Positions 34,765-46,700 of a stretch of DNA of 64,000 nucleotides are shown in pieces. This DNA comes from Liolophura sinensis (Eukaryota > Mollusca > Polyplacophora > Chitonida > Chitonidae). The position numbers and the translations under genes were made by a program. Numbering within the stretch: position 1 is the first letter of the stretch; every line of letters starts with the position of its first letter. Location: assembly GCF_032854445.1 (NCBI RefSeq), contig NC_088303.1, forward strand, positions 28,933,265 through 28,997,264. The letters are read 5' to 3'. The notes below the pieces were generated by a model. That model saw nothing but the letters and a program-made list of their open reading frames with translations. It did no database searches and was not told the DNA's origin.

Positions 34765-37700
34765 CTGTAAATTAGCAGAAACAAACCAGGGCTTTAGATT
34801 GATGAAAAACATCGTGATATCAACTTTATATTGAAAAAGTATGTATAAAGTGCTCCATTTGGGACTTCTTGAGACAAGTTCTATAGGTGGATTAGCATAT
34901 CCTATACACTTGACAAGGTATAATTTAGTATACATCATACAGTTCTATAGGAGGATTAGCATGTCCTATACAGTTGACAAGGTATAATTTATCATACATC
35001 ATACAGTTCTATAGGTGGATTAGCATGTCCTACACGTTGACAAGGAATACTATAGTATACATCATTCAGTTCTACAGGTGGATTTGCATCTCCTATACAG
35101 TTGACAAGGGGGCCTCCGTGGCTCAGTTGGTTAGCACGCTAGCACAACGTAATGACCCAGGAGTCTCTCACCAATGCGGTCGCTGTGAGTTCAAGTCCAG
35201 CTCATGCTAGCTTCCTCTCTGGTCGTAAGTGGGAAGGTCTGCCAGCAACCTGCGGATGGTCGTGGGCTTCCCCCAGGCTCTGCCTGGTTTCCACCCACCA
35301 TAATGCTGGCTGCCATCGTATAAGTGAAATATTCTTGAGTACGGCGTAAAACACCAATTAAATAAATAAATAAATACAGTTGACAAGGAATACTATAGTA
35401 TACATCACACAGTTTATGTCTTATATAGTTGACAAGGTATACCATAGTATACATCATTCACTTCTATAGGTGGATTAGCATGTCCTATATAGTTGACAAG
35501 GTATACCATAGTATGCCTCATACAGTTGTAAATGTGGATTAGCATGTTCTACATGAGATGTGACATTGTAAGAGGTGCATGGCTGATGATACATCTATGA
35601 TAGCAAGAAGTATACAGTAAGTTTATGAAGAATTACGAAGCCAGAGGAATAAGATTGATGTGTGAAACTGCAACAGACGTACCATTAATGAAGCGTGGTA
35701 TTTAAGGTGTGCCATTAATGATTTATTTATTTAACTTGTGTTTTACGCCATACTCAAGAACATTTCACTAATACGACGGCAGCGAGTATTATGGTGGGAG
35801 AAAACCGGGCAGAGCACGGGGGGAAACGCACAATCATCAGGTTGCTGGCAAACCTTACCACTTATGGCCGGAGAGGAAGACAGTGTGATATTGTAAGAGA
35901 TGTCTTGTTAATGTCAGAAAAGTAATGACACTTGACACCTGCTGATAAAGCATAATATATAACAAAAGGGATACAAATGATTGAGTATGATATAGCTAGA
36001 GGTGTACAGTCAGTTGATGAGGTATGATATGACAGCAAGAGATGTACATCTGATGAGTTATGACAGCAAGAGATGTACATCTGATGAGCTATGACAGCAA
36101 GAGATGTGAGCTATGACAGCAAGAGATGTACATCAGATGAGCCATGACAGCAAAAGGAGTACATATGATGAGATATGACAGCAAGAGGTGTACATCTGAT
36201 GAGATATGACAACAAGAGGTGTACATATGATGAGATAAGACAGCAAGAGATGTAGACTGATGAGATATGACAGCAAGAGGTGTACATATGATGAGATATG
36301 ACAGCAAGAGGTGTAGACTGATGAGATATGACAGCAAGAGGTGTACATATGATGAGATATGACAGCAAGAGGTGTACATATGATGAGATATGACAGCAAG
36401 AGGTGTACATCTGATGAGCTGTGACAGCAAGAGATGTACATCTGATGTTATTCAGTTGGAACATTCAAGTCATTACCTTATTATTTACTGTAAGGTTTAG
36501 TATTTAGTCAAAACTTTGGCGCCCACCTTTTTTGCATCAACAAATTTGACACACTCCAGCCAAGTGTTGAGGAAGGAGTCCCCGCAAACAGCACAGCGAC
36601 TGGCCTGTGATAACATCTCCTTAATTTGGGGGTAGTGACGTATAGCATGTCGCAAGTAGGACCACCTGTAATTAGTGAAAAACAAATCTGTTACTCTTCA
36701 CCTGAGGCAGAAAGACATGGCCATATGATCACTTCAAGGGTGCGGCATACGATGTCAAGCTTTTACTTGTTACAATAATACATATATTTGTGCCAACATA
36801 TTTATTTGTCTTAAGAAGTGCTTTCTGGAGATACATTCTAATAATTTCAGAGACAATAAAATTCAATAAAAGCTATAACTGTCAAAAGGTGTCTTTCACT
36901 TTGTCAGTTTGTGTTTTCTCCAAGAGACAAAAACTTGACTTCAGCCAATATTGTGTAGATCTATCCAAAAGTGCTTTTCCAGCATGTCCAGTGCAGATAT
37001 GTACACACAAAATAAGTCAATATTATCCAAATATGAGAATTATTTATAATAATTAAGAAATGAAATTTAATTATATTTCAGTTTTTGGTATAATGTAGTT
37101 AGAGATTTCATTCTAGAATTATTTTCTAGAATTAACTCTTCTGTTTATAGTCACCATAAATAATGGTTAAACTCTAATAATTTAGCATTTAATTTATGCT
37201 ACATGTAAAGTAAGATAGAATGTGGGATAATGTGGGACAGTGATATAACTTCTATGCAGTGAGTTTTATATGGGCATTACAACAAACTAATTACCAAAGT
37301 AAACTCTAATTACATGTAGCATGAGTCACAAACATTAATTAACTCCGGCAGACACAAGAAATTCTAAGTGTTTCCAGCACAAACTTAATAAGGATGTAGA
37401 TGAGGCATTTTGTACAAAACTATGGAATTCTCCATCTTATTCTACACATGCATCAATCTACAACAATGATAATTACACTGCAGACCACAGGATGAAGCTA
37501 ATATGCTACATGTTACATTACAACTAATCTTCATGAAAACATCAAATCACCTGCAAGGGAAATACTACATGTATTTTTAAGATTTCATGTTCACTTTACC
37601 TGGGGTCCTCACATATCCTAGACAAACGGAAGAAAAGATCTAAATAACACAATTTATGTGATTGATTATTAAAGGCAAAGAAGGCACTAAAATAAAGAAT

Positions 37701-40700
37701 ATATCATATGAAAGACCATTAAAGACTGTCCTGGAAAATACACTTTGTTTTTTTATAATTTTTCCAACTGAGTAAAATGGTTTGAAACAACAGATTCTAC
37801 AGTGCTCTAGTGACCCAGAGGGAATGAGTGATCTCACATCCATATTTTTAGCTTGAAATAGTTTACTTCAGGGTCTACTTGTTGAATGAATTCGTAGGTC
37901 TATGTGTATATGGATTTTGAACGATGAAATCTAGCAGTCCCTGCGTGTTCTGTGACAAAAACCTGATGTGGTGTCATTGGTCCTAATATGGTCAGAAAAG
38001 GTCACTGTAGAAATAAGTTTCACACGAATTTGACTAGTTCAAACAAAATTAATAAAAAATTAATCTGCTTTTCTGGACGACTCATTAACCTTGTTTGAAT
38101 GGTGTGAATCCAATTAGTGACAGATAGGTGTTGAACTTGTGTAGGTGCTGAATTTCTGTACCTGTAAGACTGGCACAAAATGGTGTTTGGAATTTGTGAA
38201 CCTATAAGACTGGCACAAAATGGCGTTTGGATTCTGTGAACCTGTAAGACTGGCACAAAATGGTGTTTGGAATTTGTGTACCTGTAAGACTGGCACAAAA
38301 TGGTGTTTGGATTCTGTGAACCTGTAAGACTGGCACAAAATGGTGTTTGGAATTTGTGAACCTATAAGACTGGCACAAAATGGCGTTTGGATTTTGTGAA
38401 CATGTAAGGCTGTCACAAAACAGTGATGGATTTTTGTGTGCCTGGAAGACTGGCACAAAATGGTGTTTGGAATTTGTGAACCTGTAAGACTGGCACAAAA
38501 TGGTGTTTGGAATTTGTGAACCTGTAAGACTGGCACAAAATGGTGTTTGGATTTTGTGAACTTGTAAGACTGGCACAAAATGTTTTTGGACTGTTGTGAA
38601 CATGTAAGACTGGCACAAAATAGTTTTGGACTTTTGTACCTGTTGGACGGCCACAAAATAATTTCTAACTTTTTACCGAAAACAGGTAGACATATAATTA
38701 TATGAGTAACTGGTGCTTCGCTTGACCGATCCATCTCCCAACTGCACTAACTAAAACAAACAGGGCTGTATCAGTGGTTCTAATATAAACTCACCTGTCT
38801 TTCAATTCCTTCATGATAAATCTAGCTGAAATTTCCTGCAAAACGACATCAGAGAGAAATAGATAAGAATAATGTACAATAATGTTGGTTATGCTAATCA
38901 TTGCTGTTACTATTCAATACACACTATATTGTTCTTCTTAAAATGATATAGCTCCTCTGTCATTGTTGTAACAGAAATTGCTGCAGTTTTTTGTCTAGAA
39001 TTATTATTTATTTATTTGGTTGGTGTTTTACTCCGTACTCAAGAATATTTCACTTATACAACGGCAACCAGCACTATGGTGGGAGGAAACCCATGACCAT
39101 CTGCAGGTTGCTGAAAGATCTTCTCGTGCACCGTCAGAGAGGAAGCCAGCATGAGCTGGACTTGAACTCACAGCGACCACATTGTTGTCTAGAATTAAGA
39201 TTGGCAAACATCGATACAATGACATATATCACAATCAAGATCACAATTCATACAATTACATATATCACAATCACGATAATAGGTTTATCATTCCACTGTA
39301 AGAGAGGTATTTGACCTGGAAGGGGAGGATGATATTCTTTAAGTTTCACGATGAGCCATGACGTTATTTAGTGGTATAGACCTACAAAATCAGCATGACA
39401 ATCACTATAAAACCACTGATTCGTTGATTCTCTCTACTTGTTTATTTGTTGTTTATGTAACGTCTTACCACCTGTAATACAGCTGGAGGAAATCAGAATT
39501 CCAGAGGGGGGGCAATAAGCTTTTCGACATGTGACATACACATATATACACTTTATACTTATAAAGGGCCGCATCAACCTTCTGACAGTTTACTGTCACA
39601 TGTGACCCCACAAACATGTGAACAGTTGGTTTAATACTGCCGTTGTCTAAGGTGGGAATTGAATCCGTACCTCGTCTATCCTGGTGTCTGAAAGACAATC
39701 GCCTTTAACCACCTGCCCTTTATTCGCTCCCCTGAACACCGAAAGAGCAACATATTCTGTGTGGTTATAACAATGTGATCACCTTGAGGGATAGGACCTC
39801 TTCCTCCTGTACTGAATGAACAGGGACATGTTGTAAGAGAGGGTTAGCCTCACAGAACAGCTCCTTCAGGGGTAGATCGGCAATCTACAAAGACAGCAAA
39901 ACAAACAGACTGACTACCTCACATAAACAGTAAAACTGTAACCCATCAGGTATTAAAATGCTACGATCAAATAGATGCCAGGAGTATGAAAGTCGCTGTT
40001 AATATCTTGACACAAAAAAAATAACAATAAAACAAACAGGAATGATAAAAAGGTGTACATACTGAGGATGACAAAATCTGTTGATAACAACACGCTGATA
40101 TATATAAGGATAGCCTAATAAACCTGCACATATTCCATCAGATAAATTACAATTCTATTTTGGCACATAGGCATGCTCACTGATTTGTTAGAACAGCAGT
40201 AATATATATGGCTGGGATTTAATGCTGTACTCATTTAAAGCAAGCAGGTTTATGGGTGGACGAAACCAGGTATAGACTGGAAGAAACCAGGCACAGGGTG
40301 GAGGAAATCAGACATGGGGTGGAGGAAATAGGCATAGGGTGAAGGAAACCTGGTATTGACTGGAAAAACGCAGGTATAAGCTGAAAAGAAATCAGACATA
40401 GGATAGAAGAAACGAGGCATACGGTGGAGGAAACTGGGCATAGCGGGAAGAAACCAGGCATAGGATGGAGGAAATCAGACACAGGGTAGAGGAATCTTGG
40501 AAAAGATGCATGAAATAGAGGAAACAAGGCATATGGTGGAGAAAATTACTTCCCTAAATTTCACAGATGCAGCATCAGCAGCAGCTGGATTGAACCATGG
40601 GCTGTTCAGCTGCTGAGCCATGCCACTATACAAGTACATAAAGCTCTAACATCTTGTCATGTCTATCGCATCTTCACAGATGTGTACGTACCTCTGTGGG

Positions 40701-43700
40701 GAAAATTCTGAGGTCATTGGCTGCCACATCTAGAATCCGCAGTCTGTAACACCTACTGATGCTCTGAAACGTGAGGGTAGTTTGTTTGTTTTATTATTTA
40801 AAAACCATCTACAACTAAGTACAAACACGTACACAAAGTTTCCAGGAATACTATGTGCAGACAAGGAAACATCATTAAATAAAAACAGCCAAAATTCCTG
40901 TAATAAAGAAAATCTGATGCTTACCTGACTTCTGCAAAAGAATTTTAAAAAATGCTTTATAATGTGATGAAAACTCAATGAAATAATTTTACAAACTTTC
41001 AACAAGCAGATATGATACTTAAACTGAGGGTTCCACAAGACAGAACACTAACCCATTTTCACAAATTTAATGACACCATGAAAGGATGAGTGCAGCCGTT
41101 ATATACTACTGGAATAAAGTAACTGTGCATCATCTGCAGTTATGCCATGCTCTAATGAATTAAGATAAGAATATGATATTTGGTATTCTGTTTAATCACT
41201 GTTTAACTGTTGACAGGATAATCTCGAAATCTTTATGATTTGACACTAGGCATCATGACACGCCCTCGAAGAGATGTGGTGTCAAAAGTCAGTTCACAAA
41301 CTCAATATCGTGTGTGTCCACCACTGGCGCTGATGCAGGCTTGACAACGACGACGCATAGACGACACTAAGCGAGTGAAGAAAGCTTGGGGAATGTTGTT
41401 CCATGTCTGAACCAACATTTGTTCCAAATCAGCTAACGTCAATGGCTGATTCGGGCCCTGACGTAATCGCCGTTCCATTTCATCCCATGCGTGCTCGATA
41501 GGGGACAGGTCAGGAGAAACTGCTGGCCAAGGGAGTACCGGAATGTTGTGCTGTCTCAAGAAATCCGTCACAACACGAGCGACATGTGGACGGGCATTAT
41601 CTTGCTGAAGTGTGATGTTACGTCCATGTCCTTGAATGAACGCTTGCACATGAGGCAGAATGATCTCGTCCCTGTAACGCAGGCCTGTCAGATTGCCATT
41701 CACAATGACAAGTTGGGTCCGCCCATGAGATGTGATGCCTCCCCATACCATAACGCTGCCGCCACCAAACGCTCGACGTTGAACAACGCACGCGTCAGCA
41801 TACTGTTCACCAGGACGTCTGTACACCCTTGCCCTGCCATCTGAGCCGTCCAGATGAAATCTCGACTCGTCAGTGAACAGAACACCATCCCAATCTTGTC
41901 TCCTGTACCGTAGATGTTGTCTGCACCAGACAAGACGTGCCTGTCGGTGACGTTGGAGCAAAATCGGACGTATGGCAGGACGTCTGGGCCGGATGTTGCA
42001 CTCCCGCAGTCGGTTCCGTACAGTCCTGGAACTGATTGGGCGTAAGTCAGGAATGGTCAGAGCAGTCAAACTGGAACTCTGGAATCGATTCCTTAGATGG
42101 GTCAGCCGAATATGGTTGTCTTGCTGACGTGACGTCACACGTGGACGGCCGGACCGGGGCAAATCTCTCGTGTTCCCATTCTGTTGAAAACGTCGCCATA
42201 GAGAGGATATCGTGTTTCGATGGACACCAAAATGTCTGGCAACTTCATTCTGGGCCATTCCAGTCTCCAGCATACCCACGGCGCGGAGACGCTGATTTTC
42301 TGTAAGCCGTGGCATGTTGTACGCACAATTTATTTTGAAGTTAACGTGTTTTCCACAACATTTAGAGGCTAAAGAATAATCAACAGTTCTTCAATTTTCG
42401 AAATCAGGTGTGTGAACTTCATGTGTCAAACATCATGCAGAAAGTGAGTCATGTCATTATACACGAAGTGCACGTGCCACGCGCGATACGTGACATGACA
42501 TTTCATGAAAAATGCTTGGCTAAATGTTTATTGACGGTTAGGTTTATAACTTTTCAAACATCTTTTGTTTTGTCCCATTTTCTGTGATGCACAGTTACTT
42601 TTTTCCATTAGTATATTACAGTCAACAACAGTATATGTGCTGATACATAAAATGTCTTGGGTGAAAGAGAAAATAATACAGGGCTCATGATTTCAGAATT
42701 GTTGGAAAACACTATTTCAGTTCCGTGAACTTTTGACCCAGGAAATGGTGGGAAATGTTTTTTTGTTTCCCAACGATTTCTGCTATGGGGACCGATTTCT
42801 CATTATTAATTTTAGTATTAATGGCTTTTCGTCAATTAAATTTTGATGTTTGGTGATTCTTGCAGATCTAGTCACAATTTAAAGGCTCACAACTCAAGTC
42901 TTTGGACAAATAACTCTGTTCAGTGTTTACTAAGCCATACTGAGTGAGTAGCCAAGTCTTTTCTTGTGGGAAACAGACTTTCCATTCCATGAATTTTTAA
43001 CCTGGGCACAAACATGGAAATGGAACAAACGTTTCTCTGAAATCCTCATGCCTGCAATATTTTTTTCAATTACTGGTGAACCTCTATTACCATTCATGCT
43101 GTGTTTCCATGGACATTTGATTGTGTTTGCACATTTGATTGTGTTTGCACATTTGATTGTGTTTGCACATTTGATTATGTTAACTATTACTCATCCCTTA
43201 ATTCTTCTGTGAATGTGAATTACATGAATATGTTTGTGTGTTTCTACGGACTCTGCACGTATTTTTAATATAAAAGCTAATTGAAGATGTCCTATTTTCA
43301 ACGCAAGAACGGACTAGGATTTATTGCTAAGGTGTAACATGAGCTGTCAACGTGGCAAGTAATCACATGACGTAACATAAACACAAAATTGTATGCGTGA
43401 CAATGTTAAACACAGCCTAACATTACTATGAACTATATACCTCTGGCAACTCTCGAATCTTGTTCTTCTGGATGTATAGCCGCTCTAAACTGACAAGGAA
43501 GCCCAGCTCCAGTGGAAGGCCTACCAGTTTGTTGTTTGCCAATCGTAACTCTTCCAGATTGGATAATGCACACAGCTCTGGGGGTAACACTTCCAGCTGG
43601 TTATTCTCCACGCTGAGGTGACGCAGGCTTGTCAACCTGTCAGTATAATCAAGTGTCTGGAGTTAAAGTTAAGTTGAAAATATTGAAACTGTTGAATTCA

Positions 43701-46700
43701 ATGGAAATTTATAATCTGAATTATGAAAATTCTATTCCTTGAAAAAAGTTTGGTGACAATCATACACTATTATGGAGAAAATTATTAAACTTGACTATTT
43801 TTTTGTTTAATGCCATACTCAAAACTTTTTCACTGATATGATGGCAGTTAGTTTCACAGGCAGTAGGAAACCAGAGTAACTGGCATAAACCACTGATCTT
43901 TGGCAAGTTACTCATAAACTTTCGCACATGTGATACTCATATCATATTGGAGGAAGACAAGTGGTCTTCAACAAATGCTAGACTGCTTGACTCTGCTTTC
44001 CCAAAACTGTAAAGATTATAAATGAGGATTTGAAGGTCAATGTATCTGATCAATAGTTATGCATGTACCTGCAGATTTCCCGGGGAACTGTCTTCAGTTT
44101 ATTGTGATTAAGGTTGAGGAGGGTCAGATTTTTCAAATTGGCTGCAAAGTAAATATTACAAACATGAATGACAACAAAAATTATGAGTTAACAAGGAAAG
44201 ACCATAAAAGACTACTGTACATGAAGTCTGCTGAATACCTTGCTATGAAATAGTGACTAGGAATTCTGGTGGTGATGGTGATTTATCTGAAATTTAAACC
44301 AAAAAGTGTGCCAGACTTATTCAATTGAGAAATGAACAAGAGAGTTTGAAGCTTTGGACACAAACGAGTTTCATGTGTTAACATGTCACTCATTGAAAAC
44401 CCACAAGGGCAGTTTATTCTGATTTGATACCCGCTCTACTGATTGTATATGCTGTATTTTAATCAAATCATGATCTTTAGTTCATTATTTTCGATACACC
44501 TTTAATATGAGGTTAATAAAAACAGAACTACACTTAGTTTCATAAAGATATCAACGTGAGTATTACTAATATGAAAGTCCAAACCAATCAAAAAACAAAC
44601 AAAAAAATTAACTTACAAAGCACTGCAGCATTTAACTGGACTAACTGATTGTTGAACAGATGTAACTTCTCCAAGCTGATTAGCAGTTTTAGTTCATCAG
44701 GCAGATCCTCAAACTTGTTGCTCCCCAAATTCAAAGATTCCAGCTGTGAAAGGAATATGACATAGCCACTGGAACATATGATAGTTGGTGTATGTCACTC
44801 TGATACCGTAAAATACGTCACTTATAGGAATGGCTGACAAGTCTTGAGTGAAAACTGGGAATGCTCACCACCATACCGTTACTATTCAACTTTTTCCAAT
44901 GTTTCTAAGCTGTTTATTCAAGCATATTCTCCATTATTCTGTGCACAATGATAAAATCGAGCCTTTTGTGAAGCCTCTTGCACAGAGTGATCATAGGCTT
45001 GGGTGAGTGTAATTTTCACAGCAACATATTTTCAGCATGTGTCAGCATTGTAACTACAATTAACTTAGTCTACGATCACTTGTTTCAAGTGGCCCCTGAA
45101 AATGGTTAATCCAACCAATACAATTTTGTCTCCACATTCAAAATAAAAAATTGAATAAATTGTTCTTCAAGTTGCTTGTTTATATGCAAAAAGGTTGAGG
45201 AATTAAGATATGAGATATATGACAATTAAATACATCTTTACCATGAATTTATTTATTTATTTGGTTGGTGTTTTACTTCTCACTCAAGAATATTTCACTT
45301 ATACGACAGAGGCCAGCATTACGTTGTGAGAAAACTGAACAGAATCTGGGGGAATCTCCAGCCCATGTGCAGGTTGCTCACAGACCTATCCACATACATC
45401 TGAAGTGGAGCCATTATGAGCTGGACTTGAAATCACAGCAACCACATTGGTGAGAGGCTCTTGGGTCACTGTGCCGTACTGCCATACTAACCACCTCAGT
45501 CACGGAGGCACCCACTAAGATAATAACATTGAATAACAACACCCAATCTACTGTCATGATCTGGGTTTCAACATGTAACATCATTAGTTGTGGCTCTAAC
45601 TGAAGCTGTCTTATGAGTTACAGAGATACAATAGTTGGAAAACATTCAAATACATCAAAATATTAAATATGTTGACAAATCGGTTGATGGAGATTGCCAA
45701 ATATTGCTAAATTAACATTTCACATTGTCACAGTCAATGTTTAGCACTGTCATAATCAACATTTGGCATTGCCATCTTTAAATCGCCAAATACTGCCACA
45801 ACCAAAGTTTAGCATTGCCATTATCAATGTTTAACTTTGCCACAATCTATGTTTAGCATAACTGAACTCTTCCGACTACTATACCCTTTACAACGCAAGT
45901 ACTTGAAACAGGCAAGTCTCAGTTTCAGTGAGTGCATTAGATTGCAATGTGTGTGTGATCCGCAGTGTTGTTCTTATTCTAACACAATTGTCGTTGAGTT
46001 GTAAAGATGAGATGGCTGTTGTAAAGATAAGGTTTGTCACTTGTTGCTGACAGACTTCTCAGATGTTCAGTGTGAAAAGCAAATACATGCACGTCAACTC
46101 TACCACATGACAGCAACCTGAAGTTTACAACTCCCATCAGCTAAGCCTACCTTGCAAAATACAGCACCAAATTTTGTCACTACAGGAGTATTTAAGTAAT
46201 ACATGAGTCATGTGGCCGAGTGATACCAATTCATTGCAAATCAAACCCACTTTACACACTGAACACCTGGGAAGGTGGGTCACCATCAAACACAGACAGC
46301 ACAAGAAATAACACCACATCATTTACTTTCCCCATATATAGGAGTTGTATAGCTACATGTAGGCTAGGCCATAGTCATAGATTACTTTGGCGTTAGGTTT
46401 GGCAAAACCTTGTTCAGCCAAGGATTGCCCCAAACCAATGTCAGAGTGCACTTGATGTAAAAAACCTGATGCAGGTACCAGCCCTTGTCAAATATGTCAA
46501 GGCTGTCAGAACACTTGTTTGCTTTGAGCATCATCACAGAGTCAAGTGTCTGCAAACAACAGGACACGGAGACGTATTTGATCTGTAATTTTTGTCTCAA
46601 ATGCCATGACAAACTGCCACGACAACTGCATCAGGTTTTTAAATAGAGTGCCCTCTGACGTTGATTTGGGATTTTGCCACATGATGGTGGATATGATGCC

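Noticed and set aside
34764..34990. Array at 34.9 kb as a fourth splice-junction-seeded repeat
   Set aside because: Only a TGCTAAT match to the LRRC69 last-exon acceptor was found, too short to support common origin.
36089..36464. Three overlapping open frames of 102-117 codons, minus strand
   Set aside because: Products of the 31-bp array, which lacks stops in every minus frame.
38114..38734. 206-codon minus-strand open frame
   Set aside because: It is the translation of the 40-bp tandem array. Overlapping frames of 150 and 92 codons say the same thing in other phases, so no protein is implied.
40231..40527. 98-codon minus-strand frame rich in Phe, Leu and Ser
   Set aside because: It lies entirely in the SINE-derived minisatellite.
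41491..41844. 117-codon plus-strand frame
   Set aside because: Antisense shadow of the transposase gene.
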